The notes: generated by a model not told the origin, from the sequence alone. Shown: positions 9,188-17,831, counted from the first letter of the stretch. The stretch: DNA of 64,000 nucleotides from Ilyomonas sp965199845 (GCA_965199845.1 CBDATZ010000024.1:124001-188000); one strand, 5' to 3'. Program-made: numbers and translations.

Positions 9188-9429
9188 GTAAGTAATTATA
9201 CTATATCATAAGTCGGATTTGATGGACAAATTACCTTAATATAATCAACTTCAATTTTATAAAAATTTCTACTTTATGTGAAGAATCATAAATTTAGAAA
9301 TACCCATAAACCAGTGGCTTTAAATTTTCTAGTAAAAGTTAAGAATGATTGGAAAGATAAATTAAATATGTTAAAGCAATAAAAACTTTACTGCAAAATC
9401 ATTACTTAATCAAGATAATTACATATTTA

Positions 9430-9702
9430 TTATGGATTAAGGCTTAGAGACTGTGTTTTTAAAGTTTCTTGTAATGATTTGTTCAGATTCTCAATCGCAT
9501 CTCTCAATTCTATTTGACGTTGATATTCATTTTCTGGTATTGTAGGAACTTTAGAAATATCAACCGACTGAACTAAAAAGCCTTTTGCATTTCTATGAAA
9601 TGATCCAGTATTTGCCGAAGGTTTCGTAACTACCATATCATTAACTTTAGGCTTTGGTGTTGTAGCATTCTGAGTACTAGACTTTTGAAAATAAATTTTC
9701 AT
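9430..9702 (-). CDS. Hypothetical protein, 90 residues
   Basis: The protein starts MKIYFQKSSTQN, has a low-complexity polar N-terminal half rich in Thr, Pro and Lys, and a helical C-terminal half (ELRDAIENLNKSLQETLKT) that could form a coiled coil. It may be co-transcribed with the membrane protein at 9732-10490, which lies 30 bases upstream on the same strand. No family recognised. Confidence 0.45.
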   Translation of the reverse strand: MKIYFQKSSTQNATTPKPKVNDMVVTKPSANTGSFHRNAKGFLVQSVDISKVPTIPENEYQRQIELRDAIENLNKSLQETLKTQSLSLNP

Positions 9703-9731
9703 GGAATTCTCCTATTAATTTGAATACACTA

Positions 9732-10490
9732 TTACTTTATAAATTGCAACTTTATAAAAGTGGCTGCTAAATTAGTTATATTTTTATATAATAAATCCCA
9801 ATCAGCTTGAACTGTTAATAACTTATCTGCACCTGGCGTTCTACTCTCAATATTTAGCACACCTAATATTTTTATATTTTGCTCATATGCTTCATCTACT
9901 TTGGCTATAATCGGATAAGAAATTAACATAGTTAGACTACTGGTTGCATCTATCTGCTTATTTGTAAAGTTGAAATTTTGTGATGGCTGTGTCGAAAAAT
10001 CATTAACTGTAATTTCTTCTTCTACATAAGCATGACCACAAGAGCCTTGATTTATTGTAAATCTCAAATACCTTTTTACATGGTTACTCCCAAAATTCCA
10101 AACAACTTTAAAAACTTTACCAGTCCATGAAAATTTTGTTCTATTTAAATTTTCTGATAAGGGTTCTATAAAATAAAAGAATTTTCTTTCAGGTATCATG
10201 ATATTCATTGATAGATCATAACGATCAGCATATATTTGCCTTATTTTTTCTGCCGATTCATTTAATGTAGACCAATTTTGACGACGCATCTTTAGCCACT
10301 CTGCATATGGTGACCAGATAGAAAAATAATAAGTGTAAAGCGTCCCTCCAATTAGAGCCCAATTAGCTGTATCTTCCCATGAATTACCTGAAATTTTTTT
10401 TTGAAGCAAAGGGTTCTTTAGAAGAACAAGCAGAGTAGCTATTAATGGAGAAACTAAATATACTATAATCCATCTATTATTTTTTCTCAT
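9732..10490 (-). CDS. Membrane protein with GAF-like domain
   Basis: The 252-residue protein has two N-terminal membrane segments (WIIVYLVSPLIATLLVLL near residue 7-24 and a second around ANWALIGGTLYTYYFSIW), then a cytoplasmic region. The C-terminal 110 residues have the look of a GAF sensor: INQGSCGHAYVEEEI, a run of beta strands, then LMLISYPIIAK and IKILGVLNIES, which is the usual end of a GAF fold. A membrane-tethered GAF protein without an output domain suggests ligand sensing or an effector triggered by a small molecule. It sits between the coupling protein and small unknown genes on the same strand. The GAF call is by pattern and moderate. Confidence 0.55.
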   Translation of the reverse strand: MRKNNRWIIVYLVSPLIATLLVLLKNPLLQKKISGNSWEDTANWALIGGTLYTYYFSIWSPYAEWLKMRRQNWSTLNESAEKIRQIYADRYDLSMNIMIPERKFFYFIEPLSENLNRTKFSWTGKVFKVVWNFGSNHVKRYLRFTINQGSCGHAYVEEEITVNDFSTQPSQNFNFTNKQIDATSSLTMLISYPIIAKVDEAYEQNIKILGVLNIESRTPGADKLLTVQADWDLLYKNITNLAATFIKLQFIK

Positions 10491-10506
10491 TTGATTGAGT
10501 TAGATT

Positions 10507-12324
10507 TTATTTCATGTAAGGGTTGAAATCATATTTTTCTTTAATACCTTTTTCATTCAAACTATCCATTAAATAATAAGGTTGCTTCGAATAAAAAGTT
10601 GGCGGATTAGCACCCATGAATGCAAAGATATTATCTCCCGATCCACGCCGCAGTTCATCCGGTGTCAGTAGCGCTCTTGCGTTTGATTCCGAGCCGCTAA
10701 TACCAAACCAACTTTTCGTAACGATGACGTGTGAAGTCTGTCCCATTGTCGCACTGACATAGTCTGCCGTAAAATTATCGTTCACTGAAAAATACTGCCT
10801 GATTGTGCAATTAGCAGTAAAAGTCTCCCAATTATCACCGTAGATACCTTTGAGCTGGATAAGCGATTGCAAGATTGCCCATACGGTGATCTCAAATCCT
10901 GCATAGGTGCTGAGTGCCGTTTCAATCTCCGGCAGGTAGCCCAAAGCAGCAAACTCGTCCAGCAGGAATGTCACACGTTTATTTGGCTTGCGCACCACTG
11001 CCCGCATTGTTGTTGTGACAATCAGCCTGAGCCAACGGTAATGGCTTTGCAGCTTGTCAGCGGGAATGATAATGTAAAGTATCGTATTGCCGTCTGCCAA
11101 TTCTTGAGGGTTAAATCCCGATTGCATAGCTTTTTGCAAAGCAGGTGATTTTAGAAAGTCAGTGCATTGCAGGACCGTTGCGATGATGCTGCCGAAGGTG
11201 TTGTCACCGGCTTTCATCAATTTCAGAATTTCATGGGCGGCGTTCTTAACGGTTTGTGCATATTGCGGATCGTCACTTATAATCATATCTGCCAGCAGTT
11301 CATCCCAGGCATCGCCGCTTAAGCGCACCCATTTCCACAGTGTTGCTAGCGTCCGGTCTTCCTTTTCAACAGAGGTCATGAGATGCAGAAGCAAGCCTGA
11401 GACAATAGATCGGGCATTATCCGTAAAAAACCGATCCTTGGCGTTTTTCTCAACCGGCACAATCATCTCTGCTATCACTTGCACATCGTCAACCAGGTGA
11501 ACGCTGTTTTTATCTAAAAGAATATCCAGCGGGTTATAGCTCTGCGCTTCTCCAATATTGTCCGCCAGCAAATCCCAAGGGTTGAGGATAACGACTTTGC
11601 GTCCGTTTTCCCGTTGATACCGTGCCGTGATGGCTGCGTTTTCGCCTTTTGGATCAATGACCACCCAAGACCCTTGATAGCCGCCGACGCCAAGCAGATT
11701 GGGAATAATAAGGTTCGTTCCTTTGCCGCCGCGTGTGCCTGCCACGGTCAGGATATGCCCCTTATCGGAAAAATTATAATCGCCCCCGATATAAAGCCCG
11801 TTTGTTTGGGTATAGGGATAAAGCTCGTTTGAATAGGCAAATCGCGCGGTGCCGAATTTCTCACTTTCCAGCAACATGTTCCTGATCCCGATTTGCCAAG
11901 TCTTAAAAATCCGAAAGACGAACAAGCACCAAATCAAATGAAAAAACAAACCGGCTACAAATGCGTATAAGTAAATGGAAGCACTTGTCCCATAAATGCT
12001 ACTGGCGATAGTTGTCAAAAAGAGGAAAATGCTAATAAGGAACACCCAATAAAGAATAAAGCCAATCACACCGAAAATAATCATACTAACCCGCGTAATC
12101 GGTGTCAGGTTTGCCAGTTCTGGTGGTCGTCCTTCTTGCTTTGAAAATTTATTATAAGCCCGGGCATAGCCGAATAACATGCCCGCAACCATGCTGGGTG
12201 CGATAATGATACCGATGAGCCACAGTTTCCTTTTGACGTTTGCTTCGGGGTTATGGTCGGAACGGAAGAGTTCGGCAATATCGTCTTTGGTGACGGCATA
12301 TTTGCCCTTGGAAGTTGGTGTCAT
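10507..12324 (-). CDS. VirD4/TraG-type conjugative coupling protein
   Basis: This 605-residue protein couples the relaxase-DNA complex to a type IV secretion channel. Three membrane helices occupy roughly residues 33-150, with a longer than usual hydrophobic N-terminus. The Walker A motif GTRGGKGTN lies near residue 197, followed by WVVIDPKGENA; Walker B is VTFLLDEFAALG, and the family's C-terminal block includes GANPPTFYSKQPYYL. Length and motif order match intact family members. It reads away from mobC-relaxase, leaving the oriT region between them. The base composition is higher in GC than that of the cargo genes just downstream. No channel genes (VirB-like) are seen nearby, so the element may depend on a helper for transfer. 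Confidence 0.93.
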   Translation of the reverse strand: MTPTSKGKYAVTKDDIAELFRSDHNPEANVKRKLWLIGIIIAPSMVAGMLFGYARAYNKFSKQEGRPPELANLTPITRVSMIIFGVIGFILYWVFLISIFLFLTTIASSIYGTSASIYLYAFVAGLFFHLIWCLFVFRIFKTWQIGIRNMLLESEKFGTARFAYSNELYPYTQTNGLYIGGDYNFSDKGHILTVAGTRGGKGTNLIIPNLLGVGGYQGSWVVIDPKGENAAITARYQRENGRKVVILNPWDLLADNIGEAQSYNPLDILLDKNSVHLVDDVQVIAEMIVPVEKNAKDRFFTDNARSIVSGLLLHLMTSVEKEDRTLATLWKWVRLSGDAWDELLADMIISDDPQYAQTVKNAAHEILKLMKAGDNTFGSIIATVLQCTDFLKSPALQKAMQSGFNPQELADGNTILYIIIPADKLQSHYRWLRLIVTTTMRAVVRKPNKRVTFLLDEFAALGYLPEIETALSTYAGFEITVWAILQSLIQLKGIYGDNWETFTANCTIRQYFSVNDNFTADYVSATMGQTSHVIVTKSWFGISGSESNARALLTPDELRRGSGDNIFAFMGANPPTFYSKQPYYLMDSLNEKGIKEKYDFNPYMK

Positions 12325-12540
12325 GGCAAGTTGTTATGAAGGTGATAGAATGGTTTCCAAATCTAAGATAATTGCCAATTATAAATAAAAATTATTTTGA
12401 ATAATTTGATCAACACTTGCGTTTCATTTTTCTTTTCTTGGTAAGTTTGATCTGCCGGAAGACGCTTTTGCGATTGATTATTTTTTGGCGTCCTGCTCCA
12501 TTTCCATCCAACGGCATCCATCCGGTAAGCCATTGATTTC

Positions 12541-12567
12541 TTGACAAAATCGTAATTATAGTATAGT
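12541..12567 (+). promoter_or_regulatory. Candidate sigma70-like promoter for mobC
   Basis: TTGACA at 12541-12546 is a perfect -35 box. A TATAGT follows after 15 bases (12562-12567), or TAGTGT after 17; either gives a plausible but imperfect -10. It faces mobC and the relaxase. Confidence 0.45.
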
Positions 12568-12640
12568 GTTTTGGTTACACGCAAGACGTGGTTTGTAGCA
12601 ACAAAAACCTTTTTGGTTTTTGGCTTCAAACCGCATCTTG

Positions 12641-12666
12641 CAAGGGAGATGCTGCGCTCTCCCTTG
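12641..12666. other. Candidate origin of transfer (oriT) hairpin
   Basis: A perfect 9-bp inverted repeat, CAAGGGAGA / TCTCCCTTG, with an 8-base loop lies 26 bases upstream of mobC. A second, weaker hairpin (GGTTT/AAACC) lies just before it near 12615-12632. Such repeats next to the mobC-relaxase genes are where oriT and its nick site are usually found; the nick position cannot be read from sequence alone. Confidence 0.55.
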
Positions 12667-12691
12667 ACCCTCATGCTTAAAACCGCACCCG

Positions 12692-13066
12692 ATGGCACGA
12701 CCAAAAAAAGACGTGATCGAGAGACGCGATACCATTATCCGCGTCCGCCTCACGCAAACCGAAAAGAAAAATTTGCTGACGGCAGCAGGCGTTGCCAGTT
12801 GCAGCCTCAGCGATTTTTTGCGCCTGAAAGCGTTGGACAATGCCCCGCGCAACAAACGGGCATCGCCGGAACGCGCCGGTTTTATTGCCGCCTTGGCACA
12901 GTTGGGCAAGGTTGGTAGCAACCTCAACCAGATTGCCCGCGCCCTCAACCGCAAGGCAATGACCGGACAGGGTGCGGATATACCGGATGAGCAGATCCGG
13001 CACGTCTTGCTGCATGTGGACACGCTTACCCTTCACCTGACCGAATTGCTCGAACATGGTCATTAG
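12692..13066 (+). CDS. mobC: MobC-type mobilisation accessory protein
   Basis: This 124-residue basic protein starts MARPKKDVIERR and has the ribbon-helix-helix-like N-terminus of MobC (RVRLTQTEKKNLLTAAG, SLSDFLRLKAL) and the conserved core IAALAQLGKVGSNLNQIAR. MobC proteins bind oriT, help melt it and assist the relaxase. The gene overlaps the relaxase start by 11 bases, which is the usual arrangement. The region is GC-richer than the flanking cargo. Confidence 0.88.
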   Translation: MARPKKDVIERRDTIIRVRLTQTEKKNLLTAAGVASCSLSDFLRLKALDNAPRNKRASPERAGFIAALAQLGKVGSNLNQIARALNRKAMTGQGADIPDEQIRHVLLHVDTLTLHLTELLEHGH

Positions 13067-14246
13067 AGGACGTACACGCGGCGGCGGGGTAGAGCTTGCC
13101 AAATACCTCCTCGCGCAGGGCGAGAATGAGCATATTGCAATCTTAGACGTTGATGGACGGGAAAACGCCAACGACAACCAATTGCGCACGGCTTTGTACG
13201 GCATGTCGGTCACCTCTGAACTCACCAAGAGCGACAAAGGACTATACCATGCCCAAATCAACCCTGCCTATGGTGACGATCAACAGATGAGTCCTGCAGA
13301 CTGGCTTAAGGCAGCTGACATGCTGGGTGAGGAGTTGGGGTTGGCGGAGCAACGGCGTGTGATCGTTCTGCATACGAAGAAGGGGCGCACACATGGGCAT
13401 GTGGTCTGGGAACGCTACGACCATGAAAAGAAAAAAATGCTGTCCGACAGCTTTTCGCGGCTGGCACAGGATAGGGCGCGTTTGGCGATGGAGCAGGTGT
13501 TCGAGCAAACGCCGACACCGCACCGCAACCAGAAGCGACCGGAGATGAAGCAACTCTTGTCCGATCTTTGGAAAAAGGTGGCAACCGGAGCAGAGTTTGT
13601 CAAATCCGCTAAGAAATTTGGCTATGCCATTGCCGCTGGTGTGCAACGCCGCCCGTTTATGGTGGTGGACGACACCGGACGCTCCTTCGACTTGGTACGC
13701 CAGTTGGACGGTGTCAAAACAAAAGAGGTACGCGAACGCTTGAAAGACGAAAAACTGGTTGCCGAAAAAGATGCCATTGCGCAGGTGCGCAAGCGGCAGC
13801 AATTGCAGCAAAGGCAGACGCTTGATGCGGCAAATGACAACCGGACAAAAGAAACGGTAAGCAAGCAGGAAATAGCGAAACTGTTTGCAGAAGGACGCGG
13901 CGAAATGACGCAAGAAACAGGAACAGGGGTTGAACAATACAAAGGAAAAAATACAAAAGAAAATGCCGCTACGCGGCCGGATGTTGAACATACGACCAGT
14001 CAGGAAAGTAAAAATATAAAAGTGGCAAAAGGTTTTGCGGAATCGTGGGGCGACATGAAAGCGGAAGCGGAACAGCCCGACCTGGAAAAGAAAAAAGAGC
14101 TTGCAAAAGGGTTTGCCGATAACCGGAAGGATGCAACGGTTGATGTGGACGCGGAAAGAGCACGGAAGAAACAGGAATTTATGCAATCGTTAGAGACCTT
14201 GCAAAACAAGCAAAAGAATCAGGATAAAGGCATTGAGCCAAGTTAA
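13056..14246 (+). CDS. mobA: MobA/VirD2-type relaxase
   Basis: The N-terminal relaxase domain of this 396-residue protein contains LYHAQINP near residue 65 and the histidine metal-site motif HTKKGRTHGHVVW near residues 107-119, which coordinates the ion needed to nick oriT. It would cleave DNA at oriT, stay attached to the 5' end and be delivered through the VirD4-like protein. The C-terminal third is charged and contains three related segments: EIAKLFAEGRGEM, KVAKGFAESWGDM and ELAKGFADNRKDA, spaced irregularly, which could be repeated contacts for the coupling protein. The protein is short for a relaxase and has no primase or helicase domain. It overlaps mobC at the 5' end and the convergent gene 14243-14662 by 4 bases. 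Confidence 0.9.
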   Translation: MVIRGRTRGGGVELAKYLLAQGENEHIAILDVDGRENANDNQLRTALYGMSVTSELTKSDKGLYHAQINPAYGDDQQMSPADWLKAADMLGEELGLAEQRRVIVLHTKKGRTHGHVVWERYDHEKKKMLSDSFSRLAQDRARLAMEQVFEQTPTPHRNQKRPEMKQLLSDLWKKVATGAEFVKSAKKFGYAIAAGVQRRPFMVVDDTGRSFDLVRQLDGVKTKEVRERLKDEKLVAEKDAIAQVRKRQQLQQRQTLDAANDNRTKETVSKQEIAKLFAEGRGEMTQETGTGVEQYKGKNTKENAATRPDVEHTTSQESKNIKVAKGFAESWGDMKAEAEQPDLEKKKELAKGFADNRKDATVDVDAERARKKQEFMQSLETLQNKQKNQDKGIEPS

Positions 14247-14662
14247 TTCTTAAAGTCCGTTGCACCGACATGCATCTTGCCTTTGAAGGGTGGTTTGAAA
14301 CCTTGTTTGATGCGCTCGATATCAGGGCTGAGATCAATGTCGAACATCACCCCAATCATCCGGCGAAAATAATGGTCGATCCACTCCCAATCATAGCCTG
14401 GCGTCCGATGGTGCATTTTGTAGAGAATCAATTCTTGGATATCCGTGCGCATAATGTATTCATCGAAATAAGTGATGGTGTGAGGATTATAGAGGTCACC
14501 GGCGTAATGCATCAAAACCTTGCGCGCCAGATGCCCAAAGCGCGGCAGACTTTTCGAATCATGCAAAAAATATTTGTCACGCCATTTGTTGCCATACAGA
14601 TAATCTTTGCCGCTGGTATCAATCGAGTAGTCGGTGTTGAACTCAGGTTCATATTGATACAT
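14243..14662 (-). CDS. Hypothetical protein of the mobile element
   Basis: The probable start is MYQYEPEFNTD at 14662, with a longer frame from 14716. The 139-residue protein is rich in Tyr, His and Asp (KMHHRTPGYDWEWIDHYFRR) and has no membrane segment. I do not recognise the family. It is convergent with the relaxase gene, overlapping it by 4 bases, and divergent from the gene at 14722. Its GC content matches the mobilisation genes, suggesting it belongs to the element backbone. Confidence 0.6.
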   Translation of the reverse strand: MYQYEPEFNTDYSIDTSGKDYLYGNKWRDKYFLHDSKSLPRFGHLARKVLMHYAGDLYNPHTITYFDEYIMRTDIQELILYKMHHRTPGYDWEWIDHYFRRMIGVMFDIDLSPDIERIKQGFKPPFKGKMHVGATDFKN

Positions 14663-14721
14663 GAGGGCTGCTCCAAGCAATGAAATAACTTTATCACAGA
14701 AATTTCTAAAAATCAAGTTAT

Positions 14722-15180
14722 ATGAATAACGAAACCGAACAAGAGCACTATGCAGACTTCATCAGCTATTACAGGGACAATATGGAAGCCGGTCGGGGCT
14801 ATAAAGACTTTTGGAGATTGAATATCGAATACAACAACCAAAACGCAAAACTTGACCGGCAATCAGGCAAACGGATTGACGAACTGCATTTACGACCGAA
14901 TGACTTCGACGAAAAGAAAACGATAGACGTATCCGCTCAAAAGACAAGTCTGCGGGAGGAATACAAAGGCAAGGCGGATGAACTTGCCAGAAAACACGGA
15001 TTCAAAGGCATGTCCTATGATGACCACTTAGCAGAACAAAACCTGCAAAAGGAAATAGAAGCAGCGAGAACACAAACGACAACACCTCAGACAGACAAAG
15101 AACAAAGGCGTCAGGCTTTTATAATGACTTTAAAGGACACAGGCAAAGGATTGGCGAAAGGCAAAGAACCAGAACGATGA
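14722..15180 (+). CDS. Hypothetical charged protein
   Basis: This 152-residue, strongly hydrophilic protein (MNNETEQEHYADFISYY) is helical and rich in Lys, Glu and Gln. Its C-terminus, QAFIMTLKDTGKGLAKGKEPER, resembles the C-terminus of the relaxase (QEFMQSLETLQNKQK) in composition and rhythm, suggesting the two may contact the same partner. That is a weak inference. It is followed after 18 bases by a small open frame with a strong ribosome site. Confidence 0.55.
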   Translation: MNNETEQEHYADFISYYRDNMEAGRGYKDFWRLNIEYNNQNAKLDRQSGKRIDELHLRPNDFDEKKTIDVSAQKTSLREEYKGKADELARKHGFKGMSYDDHLAEQNLQKEIEAARTQTTTPQTDKEQRRQAFIMTLKDTGKGLAKGKEPER

Positions 15181-15198
15181 GATAGAAAGGAAGGTCCT

Positions 15199-15357
15199 GT
15201 GCTTTCTAAAACAAAAATGCCCCCAAAAGCGTTGTCCTTGAAAGACATTTCGCAAATATTGTCAAGCGGCATCTCAACAGTCGATAGCGTCATTGAAAGC
15301 TATGATCAGATACGCGGAATCAAAAATATTTCCCTGCGGTACCTGTCGCCTAATTGA
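15199..15357 (+). CDS. Possible small protein, 52 residues, GTG start
   Basis: A GTG at 15199 preceded by AGAAAGGAAGG opens a 52-codon frame (an ATG lies at 15217) encoding a protein with two short helices, SLKDISQILSSGISTVDSVI. It follows 14722-15180 in the same direction. Its 3' end overlaps the convergent gene at 15306-15917 by 52 bases. The good ribosome site is the main support; no family is recognised. Confidence 0.4.
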   Translation: MLSKTKMPPKALSLKDISQILSSGISTVDSVIESYDQIRGIKNISLRYLSPN

Positions 15358-15917
15358 CCTTGAAAGTACAAGACCATGTACAAGCGCTTCAGTTTTTGAA
15401 TGTGTTCTGTTTTTATTTCGAAGACGAAGCAATCGTCTTTTGGCGATAAAGAAAACCCCTCTGAAATCTTCTCTATCCAATAATCGCTATCACGGATTAA
15501 ATCGATTGTCGTCAATTCCTTTATAAGACTGTCAAATGTGTGGGAATGAATATTGCTTTTTGTACCAGTATATTCCAAACCATATTCAGCCCGGTTAACG
15601 ATAGCCGATCCGAGTCCGGTATTGCGAATCTCGACACGCCATGTTTCAAATTGTTCACCGGGAATCCGCGTGTTTTGTTTTGCAGCCCTTGCGGTTTTGT
15701 AATTGATGCGGGGAAGCACTCCCAATGCAAACTGGTGCCGGACAAGCAAGGCACCCAGGAGTGTCACAAATAAAGAGGCTGCCGAAGAAGTGTCGAGGAT
15801 TTTCAACGATAACAACCGTGAAGCACCAACGGAAAATAAAGCAACGTTCGCTTGCAGAATGCTATAAAGCGTAAGGAGAAACAACGTAATCGTCAGGGTA
15901 AGCAGACAAACCAACAT
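15306..15917 (-). CDS. Membrane protein, unknown function
   Basis: The 203-residue protein has two N-terminal membrane helices (MLVCLLTLTITLFLLTLYSI and a second near residues 45-62), then a soluble domain of about 140 residues with alternating beta strands (TWRVEIRNTGLGSAIVNRAEY). The soluble part resembles the beta-sandwich tail often found in small membrane proteins of mobile elements, but I cannot name a family. It reads towards the element backbone and is preceded on its strand by the terminator at 15926-15951. Confidence 0.6.
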   Translation of the reverse strand: MLVCLLTLTITLFLLTLYSILQANVALFSVGASRLLSLKILDTSSAASLFVTLLGALLVRHQFALGVLPRINYKTARAAKQNTRIPGEQFETWRVEIRNTGLGSAIVNRAEYGLEYTGTKSNIHSHTFDSLIKELTTIDLIRDSDYWIEKISEGFSLSPKDDCFVFEIKTEHIQKLKRLYMVLYFQGQLGDRYRREIFLIPRI

Positions 15918-15925
15918 TAAATCAA

Positions 15926-15951
15926 AAGACCACAGGTTTTGCTGTGGTCTT
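15926..15951 (-). terminator. Hairpin terminator after the cupin gene
   Basis: A perfect AAGACCACAG/CTGTGGTCTT stem with a 6-base loop lies between two reverse-strand genes and would end transcription coming from the cupin gene. Confidence 0.7.
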
Positions 15952-16000
15952 GTACCTTGAAAAGTTCGTTTTGCTTTGCGAATTATCGCCTCCCACTACA

Positions 16001-16213
16001 TTAATGGCTGCACCCAAACATGCATTCCCTATCACCTGTGTTGGTGATGGTATGCGATTGGTTGGCGGGCGTCAATACCGGCATATCGCGTTGGAGCGGA
16101 TGTTCAAGGGTTCCCATGCGGTAACGTGCGCTGCCTTCTAATAAAATGGTGGTGCTGTCTTCACTGTGAAAATGTTCAAAGCTCTCGTTGGGTGCAAGGA
16201 TAATCTTTGCCAT
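16001..16213 (-). CDS. Small single-domain cupin protein
   Basis: This 70-residue protein has the shape of a minimal cupin barrel: FEHFHSEDSTTILLEGSARY carries the HxH and following glycine turn, and the second motif ends in SHTITNTGD. Metal-binding His residues are present in both halves. It would bind a metal and a small ligand; the substrate cannot be told. It is cargo on the island, upstream of the membrane protein and downstream of a secreted protein gene on the same strand. The short length is unusual, but no frame disruption is visible. Confidence 0.65.
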   Translation of the reverse strand: MAKIILAPNESFEHFHSEDSTTILLEGSARYRMGTLEHPLQRDMPVLTPANQSHTITNTGDRECMFGCSH

Positions 16214-16309
16214 GATGTATTGTTTTAAATGATCAAAAATGTAAACCGGATTTATACTTAACTTTTGCCTCCCTATGGATGGTGTTAGCTTGATACTTGC
16301 AGCAGCCGC

Positions 16310-17104
16310 TTAATCAATCCCGAAGGCATAGACATCGGCTTTCGTGCCGCCATAGGTGCCGATGGAAGCCGAGTTCATCAGGCAGTATTCGCCCGGCTGC
16401 AGCTTGGTATTTGGGATGATCTCATAGATACCTTCCTTCACTTTTTTGTAGCTGAAGGGAACCACGCCGTTCTCGATTTCCATCTTCATTGTATGCTGCT
16501 TCATATACAACCCTTCACGCTTGCCTTTCTTTGGCGTAACGCTGTAGAGCTTGAAGATATCCGGCGTCCCGTTACCGCTGTTGACCATGAACAGGGCAGA
16601 GTCTGTTCCGGTGACACGCACGGTTGATTTTTCACCATCAATCTTGAAGGTGATGGGCGCCGAACTGCCGGGAACGAATACACTTCCGATTGTAATCTTT
16701 CCTTTGATGGTGACGACCGCTTTTTCCAGGTCTTTGAGTGTGTTGGCTTTGCCATCATAGCGGTGCGGGATGTTCATCATGTCGATGTCAGGATATTCCT
16801 TTGCCGCAACCGGGTGGACTGCTGGCGTAATTCCCACAGGCACATGTGGCTTATCGTTCCCTTTCGCCATCATTGCTTTCATAACATCCGAAGGCACCGC
16901 TGCTTTTTTTAAGCTCAGTAAGCCGGTCGTGGACAAATTAAATTTGCATTCGGAGGCTTCAATTTTTGAAATGATCACGTCATTGTCCAATCCGGCTTGG
17001 TATAAGTCGATGATGCTTTTGTTGGTCAGTACTTCGGCTTTTTGGGCAGAGGTAATTCCTATCATCATGAAGAGACAGGCAAGCAGTAAAAAGATGTGTT
17101 TCAT
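16310..17104 (-). CDS. Secreted hypothetical protein
   Basis: The start at 17104 gives a clear signal peptide (MKHIFLLLACLFMMIGITSA) ending before QKAEVLTN. The mature N-terminal part, SIIDLYQAGLDNDVIISKIE then LLSLKKAAVPSDVMKAMM, is a short helical module seen in many secreted Bacteroidota proteins. The remainder is beta-rich. The protein is 264 residues long and probably located in the periplasm or on the surface. Its role is unknown. It lies between the cupin gene and the serine recombinase, all on the reverse strand. Confidence 0.65.
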   Translation of the reverse strand: MKHIFLLLACLFMMIGITSAQKAEVLTNKSIIDLYQAGLDNDVIISKIEASECKFNLSTTGLLSLKKAAVPSDVMKAMMAKGNDKPHVPVGITPAVHPVAAKEYPDIDMMNIPHRYDGKANTLKDLEKAVVTIKGKITIGSVFVPGSSAPITFKIDGEKSTVRVTGTDSALFMVNSGNGTPDIFKLYSVTPKKGKREGLYMKQHTMKMEIENGVVPFSYKKVKEGIYEIIPNTKLQPGEYCLMNSASIGTYGGTKADVYAFGID

Positions 17105-17123
17105 AAAAGATATATTTTGTCGT

Positions 17124-17831
17124 TTATGGGTTCGTTTTATGGGTTGAGCTTTTCTTCCCATCCTCTTTTAATTTCCGGCACCGCATCAGAACATTGCACA
17201 CTGTTGCCGGATGCCAGCGGTAAGCCTTGCCACGATAGGGAAGTATCCCGCGCCGGTTTAATTCTTCACTGATCTCCCGCATCGTCGTAAAGCCTTGTTT
17301 CTTCACCCGTAGAATGAGAGGTTGTATTTTTAGAGCAAAAGCATCGGCTGCCTGCTTGTTTTGTTTGGAAAGCACTTCTGCACCATGCCTGCCCAATACA
17401 ACCCCTCGCTTCTTTGCTGCCCTTAGCGCGGCTTTCGTCCACCGGCTGATGTCCTGCCTTTGCCTTTGTGCGACCGCTGCCAGAATGTGGATGATGAACG
17501 CGTCCTCTGCCGGTTGCAAATGCGGGTTGTCTACCGCAACGAATACCACTTTGCTTTCCATCAGGTTCGCTATGAAGGCGACATTGCGGCTTAATCTGTC
17601 CAGCTTGGCAATAATCAAAGTCGCCTTGCGTCTTTTGCTTTGCTTCAACGCTTCTGCAAGTTGCGGTCGCTTGTTCTTTTTGCCCGATTCCACTTCAATG
17701 AACTCTTGCAGCACATCATAATCTTCTCCGGCTGCATAGTGGCTTACAGCCTCTTGCTGCGCCTCCAACCCTAACCCGCTTTGCCCTTGCCGGTCAGTAG
17801 AAACCCGGTAGTAAGCAATTGCTTTTTTCAT
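17124..17831 (-). CDS. Serine site-specific recombinase (resolvase/invertase family)
   Basis: The canonical N-terminus KAIAYYRVSTDRQGQSGLG contains the nucleophilic serine; the conserved block ATLIIAKLDRLSRN follows near residue 80. The C-terminal part, with GFTTMREISEELNRRGILP and WHPATVCNVL, is the DNA-binding recombinase region. At about 236 residues it is a small resolvase rather than a large serine integrase. It could resolve multimers, invert DNA or excise the element. An ATG at 17858 is also available; I chose 17831 because homologues usually begin MKKAIAYYRVS. Upstream, AACGAACG at 17886-17893 and its inverse at 18033-18040 may be part of its site. Confidence 0.88.
   Translation of the reverse strand: MKKAIAYYRVSTDRQGQSGLGLEAQQEAVSHYAAGEDYDVLQEFIEVESGKKNKRPQLAEALKQSKRRKATLIIAKLDRLSRNVAFIANLMESKVVFVAVDNPHLQPAEDAFIIHILAAVAQRQRQDISRWTKAALRAAKKRGVVLGRHGAEVLSKQNKQAADAFALKIQPLILRVKKQGFTTMREISEELNRRGILPYRGKAYRWHPATVCNVLMRCRKLKEDGKKSSTHKTNP

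Noticed and set aside
13242..14186. Long reverse open frame of 314 codons opposite the relaxase
   Set aside because: It is an antisense shadow of the relaxase gene, with improbable Phe/Cys/Arg-rich composition.
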